Shown piece after piece: positions 27,149-35,298 of a DNA stretch of 64,000 bases. The DNA is from an uncultured Arcanobacterium sp. Lineage in GTDB: Bacteria > Actinomycetota > Actinomycetes > Actinomycetales > Actinomycetaceae. The position numbers and the translations under genes were made by a program. A model generated the notes under the pieces. The model was not told the DNA's origin. It made no database searches and saw only the letters and a program-made list of their open reading frames with translations. The stretch covers positions 124,001-188,000 of the forward strand of contig CAUAGM010000001.1 in the NCBI GenBank assembly GCA_958428545.1, read 5' to 3'. The stretch's first letter is position 1; every line of letters begins with the position of its first letter.

Positions 27149-27360
27149 ATATGCGTGCCACCACCTTAGCTATATCTCATCACAGCTCTATACATTTTTT
27201 ATTGCTTCCAAGCTCTTTAGGATATAGCCGAATATGGAGAACTCCAAAATAAATTATACGCCCGAAAATTATACATTTTTTACACTTGTCTACTTATACA
27301 CTTAGTGCGGTTGCGGTGGTTCGTTTTTATTGTTTTTACTTTTTGCCCTTGCCGCTCGCC

Positions 27361-27366
27361 TATACT
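27361..27366 (+). promoter_or_regulatory. -10 hexamer of dcd, leaderless
   Basis: TATACT followed by AAAAGC and the ATG of dcd. No Shine-Dalgarno sequence precedes the start. Confidence 0.55.
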
Positions 27367-27372
27367 AAAAGC

Positions 27373-27954
27373 ATGCTTCTTTCAGACCATTCGATTCGTG
27401 AGTATGTGCACAGCGGGCAGATCGCCCTCGATCCTTGGGATCCTGAAATGATCCAGCCTAGTTCTGTAGATATTCATCTCGACCGCTATTTTCGCCTGTT
27501 TAATAATCACCGTTATGACGTGATTGATCCAGCCGCTGAGCAAGATTCTCTTACGTCACTGGTAGAAGTGCCAGCTGATGGCTGTTTCGTCTTGCATCCT
27601 GGTGAATTCGTGCTTGGAAGTACTTTTGAGCAGGTTACTCTGGGTGACGCTGTAGCTGCTCGTCTCGAAGGGAAAAGCTCGCTTGGGCGTCTCGGGCTTC
27701 TTACTCATTCCACAGCAGGATTTATCGATCCCGGCTTTTCGGGGCACGTGACGCTTGAACTTTCCAACACTGCAACAATGCCGATTAAGCTCTATCCGGG
27801 CATGAAAGTAGGGCAGCTTTGCTTTTTTGAACTTTCCACGCCAGCAGACGCTCCTTATGGTGCAGGTGCTCAAGGTTCGCGCTATCAGGGGCAGAGGGGG
27901 CCGACTGCAAGCCGCAGTTTCCTTAATTTTCATCGCGTTGACGTGACGAGATAG
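27373..27954 (+). CDS. dcd: dCTP deaminase (probably bifunctional dCTP deaminase/dUTPase)
   Basis: Converts dCTP to dUTP, and in actinobacteria often on to dUMP, for thymidylate synthesis. The protein has 193 residues with IQPSSVDIHL near the N-terminus, the active-site segment ARLEGKSSLGRLGL, HSTAGFIDPGFSGHVTLEL and the C-terminal lid SRYQGQRGPTASRS. The bifunctional form is known from M. tuberculosis; here it is inferred from phylum only. ATG at 27373 is chosen as it begins the conserved MLLSD and directly follows the -10. Confidence 0.93.
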   Translation: MLLSDHSIREYVHSGQIALDPWDPEMIQPSSVDIHLDRYFRLFNNHRYDVIDPAAEQDSLTSLVEVPADGCFVLHPGEFVLGSTFEQVTLGDAVAARLEGKSSLGRLGLLTHSTAGFIDPGFSGHVTLELSNTATMPIKLYPGMKVGQLCFFELSTPADAPYGAGAQGSRYQGQRGPTASRSFLNFHRVDVTR

Positions 27955-28138
27955 CAGCAGGTGCGCTGCAGCTTTCTCAGGTATAGTGGCGTTGCTCAGT
28001 TCTGTGATTGTCAGCTTATGTAAATGCGCAAATTTTTTGAGTTTCTTTCGCATTTCGAGCACTTTTACTCATTATTGCCCTATTCTGAAATATGAAAGGC
28101 ATCGAGGATGATGTTGAAGTAAAACGGAAGGCAATAGC

Positions 28139-28912
28139 ATGCATGTGGGGATTTTTTCGAACGAACGTGAAGTAGCCGAAGTTGCGGCTGAATATCTTAT
28201 CTCCGTGATGAACGCAACTGATCATAAGGTGCTTGGTGTGGCAACGGGATCGACGCCACTTCCCTTGTATGAGGAGCTTCGCAAGGCTTATGCTGCAGGC
28301 ACATTCACATTGGAAGATGCACAAGCTGTGGCACTCGATGAATATGTAGGTATTGATCCAGATCATCCAGAGCGTTACCGCAATGTGTTGCGTGCTGAGC
28401 TTGTTGGCGTCGATAAGACGGGGCTTGCAGATGAAAACCTCCACACCCCGAACGCCAATGCGGCTGATCCTGAAGCTGCGGCAGATGAGTATGATGCCGA
28501 AATTAAGGCAACTGGCGGCGTCACCCTCCAGATTCTTGGCATTGGCGCAGACGGGCACATCGGATTCAATGAGCCGGGGATTTCTCTCGTCTCTCGTGCG
28601 CACGTCGATTCTCTGACCGCAAAGACTCGTGAAGATAACGCCCGCTTCTTCGATAACGATCTTTCCAAGGTTCCATCGAAGTGTATTACTCAAGGCTTGG
28701 GCACGATTATGGAAGCAGAGCGGATTCTTCTGATTGCAACAGGGGCAAATAAAGCAGACGCTGTGCGTGAGCTTGTTGAGGGTGGAATCTCCGCAAAATG
28801 GCCGGCCACTATTTTGCAGATGCACCCAGAGGTGATGGTGCTTGTTGATGAGGCCGCAGCCAGCAAACTGGAACTTGCAGATTTTTACCGTGAACGCTGG
28901 GCAAACCGCTGA
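28139..28912 (+). CDS. nagB: Glucosamine-6-phosphate deaminase
   Basis: Converts GlcN-6-P to fructose-6-P and ammonia. The 257-residue protein has VLGVATGSTPLPLYEEL, ALDEYVGID (catalytic Asp region), LGIGADGHIGFNEPG and the C-terminal KWPATILQMHPEVMVLVDEAAASKL. GGAAGG precedes the ATG. It is followed 53 bases later by nagA, forming the nagBA unit that drains GlcNAc-6-P from the sialic acid and GlcNAc routes. The 184-base upstream region has a TTGTC half site but no full NanR palindrome. Confidence 0.95.
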   Translation: MHVGIFSNEREVAEVAAEYLISVMNATDHKVLGVATGSTPLPLYEELRKAYAAGTFTLEDAQAVALDEYVGIDPDHPERYRNVLRAELVGVDKTGLADENLHTPNANAADPEAAADEYDAEIKATGGVTLQILGIGADGHIGFNEPGISLVSRAHVDSLTAKTREDNARFFDNDLSKVPSKCITQGLGTIMEAERILLIATGANKADAVRELVEGGISAKWPATILQMHPEVMVLVDEAAASKLELADFYRERWANR

Positions 28913-28965
28913 AATACAGCTGAAAATAAAGAAAAACGTAGCTAATTTTGTTTTAGGTGATAAAA

Positions 28966-30153
28966 ATGGCTGTATATGAAGGAAAAGTTCTTAACGGTTT
29001 TGGTGAGCTCGTAGGCTGGGGTCTGGAGCTTGGTGAGGATGGCAGCGTCACGGCAATCACGCCTGCAGGTGAATGCGGCGCGGCAGGAGAGCCGGAGGGG
29101 TGGATTATTCCCGGTGTGATCGATGTGCACTGCCACGGCGGCGGTGGAGCGTCTTTCCCAGATAGCTGGACTCCTGAAGATGTGCAGACTGCGATCGATG
29201 CTCATCGAGTGAAGGGTACTACGGCTATGCTCGCTTCGCTCGTTTCGATGATTGATCCGCTGCCGCAGATTGAGCTGCTCGTTCCTTTCTGTGAACGCGG
29301 CGATTTGCTTGGTATTCATTGTGAAGGTCCTTACGTTTCCCCGCATAAGCTCGGTGCTCAAAATCCTGCTGCTCAGCGTATTCCTGATCTCGATGAACTG
29401 CGTTCGTGGCTTGAGGCTGGCAAAGGCTGGATTAAGACGATGACGATTGCTCCGGAGCTGGAGAATGCAGCTGAAGCCGCTGCTCTCCTTCTTGAGTATG
29501 GAGCAATTCCAAGCTGGGGGCATACTTCTGCCACCACAGAAGAGGCACGTAACCGCATTGCGGCAACTACGGATTATGCACGGTCGATCAATTATCCTCG
29601 TGTGCCGCAAACTGCAACGCATCTCTTTAACGCAATGCCAACTCTTGCTCACCGTGAGCCGGGCCCTGTGCGTGAGCTTATCCAAGCAGCTCGCCGCGGC
29701 GAGGGTGTGGTTGAGATTATTGCCGATACTGTGCACGTCAATATCGATCTTGTCGGTGACGTTGTGAACTATGTACAGGATTCTGGCGATGGTCTTGGGG
29801 TCATGTATGTGACGGATGCTATGGCTGCGGCTGGTCTGGAAGATGGCGCATACGTGCTCGGCGGTGCTCCTGTGACGGTTGCCGATGGGGTAGCTCGTCT
29901 CACCGAAGGCGGTGCGATTGCTGGCGGTACGTCTCGTCTTGTGGAGCATATTAAGCTTACCCATGATGCTGGTGTCGTCTGTGTGCCATCAAGCGTGAAA
30001 GCTGCTGTGGCAGCTCCTGCTCACGCCTTAGGGCTCACTAATGATAATCCAGGCGTGACGCTCGATTTCGTTGTTGGTGAAAAGCCGAATTTCGTAGTTC
30101 TTGCTAGTGATCTAACTCCTGAGGTAGTTGTGCGCGAGGGCGTGCTAGGTTAA
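28966..30153 (+). CDS. nagA: N-acetylglucosamine-6-phosphate deacetylase
   Basis: Removes acetate from GlcNAc-6-P. It is an amidohydrolase barrel of 395 residues with the metal motif DVHCHGGGG, GIHCEGPYVSPHKLGAQNP, WGHTSAT, ATHLFNAM, DTVHVN and the catalytic Asp in VTDAMAAAG. The ATG at 28966 is chosen over GTG 28957 because AGGTG lies upstream at good spacing. The stop is only 6 bases before sigR, so sigR is at least partly transcribed from the nag promoter. Confidence 0.94.
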   Translation: MAVYEGKVLNGFGELVGWGLELGEDGSVTAITPAGECGAAGEPEGWIIPGVIDVHCHGGGGASFPDSWTPEDVQTAIDAHRVKGTTAMLASLVSMIDPLPQIELLVPFCERGDLLGIHCEGPYVSPHKLGAQNPAAQRIPDLDELRSWLEAGKGWIKTMTIAPELENAAEAAALLLEYGAIPSWGHTSATTEEARNRIAATTDYARSINYPRVPQTATHLFNAMPTLAHREPGPVRELIQAARRGEGVVEIIADTVHVNIDLVGDVVNYVQDSGDGLGVMYVTDAMAAAGLEDGAYVLGGAPVTVADGVARLTEGGAIAGGTSRLVEHIKLTHDAGVVCVPSSVKAAVAAPAHALGLTNDNPGVTLDFVVGEKPNFVVLASDLTPEVVVREGVLG

Positions 30154-30159
30154 GAGCTG

Positions 30160-30768
30160 ATGGTAGAAGAACTGATTCGAGCAGATACTAGCGAGAGTGA
30201 TGAGCAGCGTGCAGCGCGCTTTGAGCGTGATGCGCTTCCTTATCTTGATCAGCTTTATGGCGCTGCTATGAGGCTGACTCGTAATGAACAGGATGCTGAG
30301 GATCTGACACAAGAAACCTATATGAAAGCTTTTGCAGCATTTCATCAATACAAGCCTGAAACAAATTTGAAGGCATGGTTGTATCGAATTCTCAACAACG
30401 CGTTTATTTCAAATTATCGTAAAGCTCAGCGCCGCCCGAAAGAGGCAGATTCGCCTGATGTGGAAGATTGGCAGGAATATAAAGCTGCGTCTCATCATTC
30501 TACTGGTATGCCCTCTGCTGAAACTCAGGCGCTCGATAATCTTCCCGATTCGGAAATCCGCGAAGCATTGGAGGCGTTGCCTGAAGATCGCAGAACGGCG
30601 GTCTATCTAGCGGATGTGGAAGGGTTTTCGTATCAAGAAATTGCAGAAATTATGCAAACACCGATAGGTACGGTTATGAGCCGTCTTTATCGTGGGCGTG
30701 CTCAGCTTCGTGAGGCTTTGCATGATTATGCAAGAAATTTGGGATATGCGGTGAAGGAGAACGTATGA
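30160..30768 (+). CDS. sigR: ECF sigma factor, SigR/SigH type
   Basis: Directs RNA polymerase to thiol-oxidative-stress genes. Region 2 (residues ~25-95: LYGAAMRLTRNEQDAEDLTQETYMKAF, LKAWLYRILNNAFISNYRK) and region 4 (~135-190: ALPEDRRTAVYLADVEGFSYQEIAEIMQTPIGTVMSRLYRGRAQL) are complete. The RTAVYLADVEGFSYxEIAEI signature is typical of actinobacterial SigR/SigH. It overlaps rsrA by four bases. The usual SigR motif (GGAAT...GTT) was not found just upstream within nagA. Confidence 0.92.
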   Translation: MVEELIRADTSESDEQRAARFERDALPYLDQLYGAAMRLTRNEQDAEDLTQETYMKAFAAFHQYKPETNLKAWLYRILNNAFISNYRKAQRRPKEADSPDVEDWQEYKAASHHSTGMPSAETQALDNLPDSEIREALEALPEDRRTAVYLADVEGFSYQEIAEIMQTPIGTVMSRLYRGRAQLREALHDYARNLGYAVKENV

Positions 30769-31088
30769 ACGAGCGTGAATTTAGTGAGCGCTTAAGTGCA
30801 GGCTCCGAGAGTGCAGATTTGGAGGAGCATTTCCTTCAACTGATTGCTCAGTTGGCAGAATGTGATTGTACGTCTGTTTTGGAAAATCTTTGTGAGCTGC
30901 TCGATCATGCAATGCCCCAGGAGTTGGAACGTCTCTTATTGGCGCATACCGAGACGTGTGAAGAGTGTGGTGCGGCAGTTCATGCAGAGGTGCGGTTCCG
31001 TGAAGTTCTGCGGCGCAGCTGCTGTGAGCAGGCACCGCAGGAATTACGTATGAAAATTACGAGGATTTGCGGCCCGTATCAAAGGTAA
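30765..31088 (+). CDS. rsrA: Zinc anti-sigma factor, RsrA/RshA type
   Basis: Binds and inhibits the preceding sigma factor under reducing conditions. The ZAS motif HTETCEECG (His61, Cys65, Cys68) is intact, with a further upstream Cys (CDC at 33-35, Cys43) that may provide the other zinc ligand and the redox switch. Length 107 fits the family. ATGA overlap with sigR couples their translation. The tail has extra Cys residues (RRSCCEQ, RICG). Confidence 0.9.
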   Translation: MNEREFSERLSAGSESADLEEHFLQLIAQLAECDCTSVLENLCELLDHAMPQELERLLLAHTETCEECGAAVHAEVRFREVLRRSCCEQAPQELRMKITRICGPYQR

Positions 31089-31120
31089 ATTTCTAATTCG
31101 GGAAAGTGCTCAAAATTCGC

Positions 31121-31159
31121 TAGAATAGCGCTGATCGATCAATATTTTTTTGGAGGAAG
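31121..31159 (+). promoter_or_regulatory. Promoter -10 and ribosome site of the bL37 gene
   Basis: TAGAAT at 31121-31126 and GGAGGAAG at 31152-31159, two bases before the ATG. The small gene therefore seems to have its own promoter besides read-through from rsrA. Confidence 0.45.
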
Positions 31160-31161
31160 AA

Positions 31162-31236
31162 ATGTCTACACGTGGGAATAAGCGCCGCGCCCGTAAGGGG
31201 AAGGCAGCAAATCACGGCAAACGTCCAAACGCCTGA
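31162..31236 (+). CDS. Ribosomal protein bL37-like, 24 residues
   Basis: A tiny, highly basic protein, MSTRGNKRRARKGKAANHG followed by KRPNA. Its length and the ANHGKRPN ending match the small actinobacterial large-subunit protein bL37 first seen in mycobacterial ribosome structures, and a gene of this kind commonly follows the SigR/RsrA pair. It has a near-ideal GGAGGAAG ribosome site and is directly followed by a perfect hairpin, as expected for a strongly expressed gene. It is short enough to be missed by standard gene calling. Family assignment is recalled, not searched. Confidence 0.85.
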   Translation: MSTRGNKRRARKGKAANHGKRPNA

Positions 31237-31239
31237 TTT

Positions 31240-31295
31240 TATAGATAGGTGTGGGGCGGAGCTGGAAATTCAGCTCCGCCCCACACCTATCTATA
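31240..31295. terminator. Perfect 25-pair hairpin after bL37
   Basis: Arms at 31240-31264 and 31271-31295 are exact complements with a 6-base loop. It is preceded by TTTT but has no T tract after it. It ends the sigR-rsrA-bL37 unit. Confidence 0.8.
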
Positions 31296-31366
31296 GCAAG
31301 GGCATTCCACCTGAGCTGCAGATATGCGTGCAGCACGGATATAAAATGGCTGCAGGTTACATCACA

Positions 31367-31384
31367 ATACACAGGTCTGTGTAT
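31367..31384. promoter_or_regulatory. Palindrome ATACACAG-GT-CTGTGTAT
   Basis: Perfect 8-base arms with a 2-base centre, in the gap between the bL37 hairpin and the end of the sulfatase gene. It looks like a regulator site but no promoter is evident next to it. Confidence 0.3.
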
Positions 31385-31494
31385 GTTAATGCACTTTTGC
31401 CTTGCGTAAGCGTACTGGCAGAGATTGAAACTGCAGTCTCAGTGAGAAATCATAAATTTAATTAGTCGGCGTTTGGCATGAATAGCGGTAGTCA

Positions 31495-33003
31495 TCAGTG
31501 CTCGATACCCACAGGGTGGGTTCCTGCGAAGCTGAGAATATCGAGTGCTTTTTTCCCTGGGATAAGATCGCCATTTTGCACGTAGCCTTCTTCGCGATCG
31601 TCAAGCTCTTTAATAAGCAGTGCGCGATGCTCTTCAAGAATGGCGGCATATGCAGGATCTTTATGTAGATCGTGCAGTTCAGTTGGGTCATTATCCATAT
31701 CAAACAGCTGCTCGCGCCCCGATTCTGAAATCCATATATATTTGAAATGATTCGAACGAATAAACTGCAAACTCCAGCCACGGATTGTGTGCTCGCCGTG
31801 CAGATAATTTCGCCAAGGCTCATCAATGACGCCAGCAGCTTGAGGTTGATCGGAAGGCAGGGAGGTAGTGCAGCCATCAGCGTCACGAATCTCACTCAAT
31901 ACTGAGCGCCCATCAATCCCTGCAGGAATATCTATCCCAGCGCATTCAAGCAGCGTAGGCATAATATCGCGAATTTCCATAATCGAATCGATGGTGGAAT
32001 GCTGAGGGATTCCTGGGCCTTTAAGGAAAAATGGGATACGTGCGGAGCCTTCATAAGGGTAGCCTTTGCGCCACATATCATGATCGCCCATCATCTCACC
32101 GTGATCTGATGAAAATGCAATATATGTGTTGCTGCTTAGCCCGAATTCACCCAGAGCTTCAAATAGGCGATCAAGCTGAGCGTCAATATGGCTCATATTT
32201 CCGTAATAGCCAGCTTGAGCTCGGTGCATATCGTATGTGGGATAGTGGGCGACATTTGCCTGAGGGCTTTTATCGTTACGCCATTGCTGATAATCTTCAA
32301 TCCAATCGCCAATTGGCACTTCATGGGAAGGCATATTCATGTATTGATCGAATGCCCATTGCGGTGGATCATATGGCGGATGAGGGCGGTGAAAGGAAAG
32401 ATATAAAAAGAAAGGAACGCTAGGATCGCGACGATAGAGCCATTCGATACTCTTCGTCACTGCCCAGGACGATGGGTGAAGCCGTTCACTGCGTTCCCAT
32501 GGGCGCGCGACCATCGAGTTGCAGTGCAATCCGTTATCGAGATAATCAGATACGGCATTTTCGCCATCTTGATCGCGTAGCCAGCTAAGATAATCATCGT
32601 ACCACTGTGTATCGCGCTCACGCTTGCGTGAATAGTGCAAATAGCCGTCATGTAAAATAACGTCATCAAAACCAGCTCTTACACGCTCGGGGTAAACATG
32701 CATTTTTCCGATAGCTTGAGTGTGATAGCCTGCTTTCTTGAACTCTCCTGCAAGAGTGGTTTCAATATCGAAAGGTACGCCATCTTGATAGCCAACTCTG
32801 CCGTGATGTGCTGGTGATAAGCCTGTAAAGAGAGTCATCCGTGCAGGAACGCAGGTGGGTGCGGCAGAGTATGCGTGACGTGCACGTGCCCCCTGATCGG
32901 CAAACTCGTCTAAATAAGGAGTGCGCACAGTGGGATGCCCTTCGCTCGAAAAAGCGTCTCCCCTCCACTGATCAACGTAAATGAGAATAACGTTGCGCTG
33001 CAT
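31495..33003 (-). CDS. Sulfatase (alkaline phosphatase superfamily)
   Basis: Hydrolyses sulfate esters, probably on sugars. It has the metal ligand Asp11 in IYVDQWRGD, the modification site CVPAR (Cys51), which would become formylglycine, IGKMHVYP, the catalytic FSSDHGEMMGDHDMW and the C-terminal LFDMDNDPTELHDL. The Cys site has Ala where most sulfatases have Ser (CxPSR), still within the CxPxR rule. No signal peptide, so it acts on imported sugars or is exported another way. No maturation enzyme lies in the window. It is placed before the HexNAc locus, so GlcNAc-6-sulfate is an attractive but unproven substrate. Confidence 0.88.
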   Translation of the reverse strand: MQRNVILIYVDQWRGDAFSSEGHPTVRTPYLDEFADQGARARHAYSAAPTCVPARMTLFTGLSPAHHGRVGYQDGVPFDIETTLAGEFKKAGYHTQAIGKMHVYPERVRAGFDDVILHDGYLHYSRKRERDTQWYDDYLSWLRDQDGENAVSDYLDNGLHCNSMVARPWERSERLHPSSWAVTKSIEWLYRRDPSVPFFLYLSFHRPHPPYDPPQWAFDQYMNMPSHEVPIGDWIEDYQQWRNDKSPQANVAHYPTYDMHRAQAGYYGNMSHIDAQLDRLFEALGEFGLSSNTYIAFSSDHGEMMGDHDMWRKGYPYEGSARIPFFLKGPGIPQHSTIDSIMEIRDIMPTLLECAGIDIPAGIDGRSVLSEIRDADGCTTSLPSDQPQAAGVIDEPWRNYLHGEHTIRGWSLQFIRSNHFKYIWISESGREQLFDMDNDPTELHDLHKDPAYAAILEEHRALLIKELDDREEGYVQNGDLIPGKKALDILSFAGTHPVGIEH

Positions 33004-33088
33004 AGTATCTCCTTCGTAGGCTGCATAGATCGATGCTTTAGCACTGAAATCTGTGAATCAGATCTATTGAAAGATTGGTATTGGTCTG

Positions 33089-33198
33089 GAAGATGCTGGC
33101 AGATACTGGCTCAATGCATGGGATTAGTATGTGCGCGATACACATATGCAATTACGCTCAATACGCGGCAATGAGTGGGCAGGTATGCCAGCATCTTC
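33089..33198. repeat. 13-base inverted repeat with 84-base loop
   Basis: GAAGATGCTGGCA at 33089-33101 and its exact complement at 33186-33198. Similarity continues imperfectly outside the arms. There is no transposase nearby. Confidence 0.45.
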
Positions 33199-33382
33199 AC
33201 CTGTTTATTTTAGCTGCAGTTATTCATCTTGCGCGTATATAAGATGAAAACATACGTGAAAATCTCATGGTATGTGTGAAGCAGCACGTAAAAGACAGCT
33301 GTGGCTGCTACAAGTTTGCTGGTGATCGAAGTATTCACATCACGCCCAGAAAGTGCAGTGGAGGAATCGGTTGTGTGCGAAG

Positions 33383-33514
33383 GAGATTATTGCGCTGATC
33401 GGTGAGCTTGGTAGTGCTGCGGAGTTTATGCAGCGCTTTTCGTTGGAGGCCGCATAATTTGCGGTGCCTTTGGGTGATTGTGTGCAGGTAAGAATTGAGA
33501 AAATCTGCGGTAGA
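33383..33514 (+). pseudogene. Possible decayed RsrA-like C-terminus
   Basis: One frame reads EIIALIGELGSAAEFMQRF, then SLEAA, a stop codon, then FAVPLGDCVQVRIEKICG. This lines up with the end of RsrA at 30765 (GAAVHAEVRF ... ELRMKITRICG) with an RF anchor, similar spacing and a final I-x-x-ICG. The zinc motif is not preserved and there is no start codon or ribosome site. The match is short, so chance similarity cannot be ruled out. Confidence 0.22.
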
Positions 33515-33746
33515 TGTGCACTTCTTATAGCGCAGTATTCTTTGAATTTAGCTTTTAGCTGCTAGTACTTCTGTGGAAATTCTGTATATCCTTTTATAGG
33601 AGAGAGCGTGCAAAGAGAGTTTGCATAGAAAAAGAAGTATGCTTGCGTGAGCGGCAAGATAAGCGCTGCTTCATGTATATGAAATTATCTGTGTACGCTT
33701 CGCACGCGCTCTGCAATCTATGTGGTGATGCGAATGGAAGTTTGCA

Positions 33747-33774
33747 TCTGTAAGAAAAAGTCTGTAAGAAAAAG
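33747..33774 (+). repeat. Exact 14-base tandem duplication at a ribosome site
   Basis: TCTGTAAGAAAAAG occurs twice in a row, the second copy providing AAAAGG before the ATG at 33784. It looks like a recent slippage duplication. Confidence 0.7.
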
Positions 33775-33783
33775 GAAATACTC

Positions 33784-35130
33784 ATGGCATTCGAAGCTTC
33801 GCGTGAAAAAATGGCTGCCGCTGGCGTCAGCCCGCTGGCAATTGAAGTGTTTGCCCGCTATGCACAGCAGGTTGCAGATGGGGCTACTGGTTTAATTCCT
33901 GAGGAAACCATCGAGCCTATTACTGAGGTTGATAGCGCAGTGGAGTTTGCGCAAACGGTTTCTCAAGAAGCGGCACGCGAGGCTTTAAGCCGCACAGTGA
34001 TGCTTAAGCTCAACGGCGGCTTGGGCACGAGCATGGGGCTTGATCGTGCAAAGAGTCTTATTTCTGTGCGCGAGGGCAAGAGCTTTCTTGATATTATTTG
34101 TGATCAGGTGCGCGCGGCACGTGAAAAGTATGATGTGCGTTTGCCGCTTATCTTTATGAACTCTTTTCGCACTCAAGCCGATACGCTAGAAGCGCTCCCG
34201 AGCGATATTGCCAGCGATAATCTGCCGATTGATTTTCTTCAAGGCAAAGAGCCGAAGCTGCTTGTTGATTCTCTGGAGCCTGTAGAATGGCTGAGTGATC
34301 CAAGCCTCGAATGGTGCCCGCCTGGGCATGGCGATATTTTCACCACTCTCACAGATATGGGCTTAGTGGATACGCTTATTGAGCAGGGCTATAGGTATAT
34401 GATGACCTCGAATGCCGACAATTTGGGTGCTGCTCCGAGCGCCGAAATTGCTGCGTGGTTCGCTCAAAGCGGTGCTCCTTATGCTCCTGAAGTGTGTGTG
34501 CGTACTGCTGCAGATCGTAAGGGAGGGCATTTAGCTCGCCGTATTTCCGACGGGCGTGTGATTTTGCGTGATACTGCGCAGACGCCCGAGCATCAGATGG
34601 ATTATTTCACTGATGAGCATCGCCATCCCTTCTTCCATACAAATAATTTGTGGTTCAACTTGGAAGCGTTGAGTAAGCTCCTGCATGAGACGAATGGGCT
34701 CGTTGGGCTTCCGCTGATTCGTAACCGCAAACACGTGGATCCTACAGATAAGACCTCGCCAGAGGTTTATCAGCTTGAATGTGCTATGGGTGCTATTGTG
34801 GCAAGTTTTGATGGCGCGCAGCCAGTGCTCGTGCCGCGCAGCCGTTTCCTGCCTGTGAAGACTACAAACGATCTGCTCACCTTGCGTTCCGATGCTTATG
34901 AGGTGACGCCAGATGCACACCTTGAACTTGTGGTTCCGGCTGCTCCTGTAATCGATCTTGATAAAGAGTATTTTCAGTTCGTTGACGATTTTGATGAGCG
35001 TTTCCCGAGCATTCCTTCGCTCAAAGACGTCACTACTTTTACAGTGAAAGGCGATTGGCACTTTACTGAAGGCGTTGTGTTTAGCGGAGATGTGCGAATT
35101 GAGGGTCGTGGAGCAATTAATGCTCAATAA
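33784..35130 (+). CDS. UTP-hexose-1-phosphate uridylyltransferase (UDPGP family)
   Basis: Makes UDP-glucose (or UDP-HexNAc) from UTP and the sugar 1-phosphate. The 448-residue protein belongs to the eukaryotic-type UDPGP family, as shown by the nucleotide loop LKLNGGLGTSMGLDRAKSL, then MNSFRTQADT, QGKEPKLL, PPGHGDIF and TSNADNLGA, with a C-terminal beta-helix region. This type is also used by bifidobacteria. Substrate cannot be fixed: it lies upstream of an HexNAc import and activation cluster, so UDP-GlcNAc/GalNAc pyrophosphorylase activity is possible beside the usual UDP-glucose role. It is separated from the next gene by 168 bases. Confidence 0.85.
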   Translation: MAFEASREKMAAAGVSPLAIEVFARYAQQVADGATGLIPEETIEPITEVDSAVEFAQTVSQEAAREALSRTVMLKLNGGLGTSMGLDRAKSLISVREGKSFLDIICDQVRAAREKYDVRLPLIFMNSFRTQADTLEALPSDIASDNLPIDFLQGKEPKLLVDSLEPVEWLSDPSLEWCPPGHGDIFTTLTDMGLVDTLIEQGYRYMMTSNADNLGAAPSAEIAAWFAQSGAPYAPEVCVRTAADRKGGHLARRISDGRVILRDTAQTPEHQMDYFTDEHRHPFFHTNNLWFNLEALSKLLHETNGLVGLPLIRNRKHVDPTDKTSPEVYQLECAMGAIVASFDGAQPVLVPRSRFLPVKTTNDLLTLRSDAYEVTPDAHLELVVPAAPVIDLDKEYFQFVDDFDERFPSIPSLKDVTTFTVKGDWHFTEGVVFSGDVRIEGRGAINAQ

Positions 35131-35298
35131 ATCATTAAATTGATTATTTCAATGCGGTAACAATCATTATTTCAGAATGTTTTCACTATAAATTTAAGCT
35201 ATTCTGAGATTTAACGTGATACAGCGTACAATTAAATACGGATCAAATCACAAGCACTTATTCGAAATACTCGATTTGGTTCACTCGAAGGAGAGAAA

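Larger units (their letters stand above)
33004..33783. other. Long intergenic region with inverted repeat and possible gene remnant
   Basis: No intact gene. It holds a 13-base inverted repeat (33089-33198), a frame resembling the end of an RsrA-type protein (33383-33514) and a 14-base tandem duplication before the next gene (33747-33774). The promoter of the UDPGP-type gene should lie near its right end. Confidence 0.5.

Noticed and set aside
28942..29964. A 340-codon open frame on the minus strand
   Set aside because: It is antisense to nagA, which has all deacetylase motifs. The same applies to the 269-codon frame opposite nagB (28016-28825).
33089..33198. Inverted repeat as insertion-sequence ends or a MITE
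   Set aside because: The arms are only 13 bases, the interior is 84 bases without coding signs, and no target-site duplication was seen.
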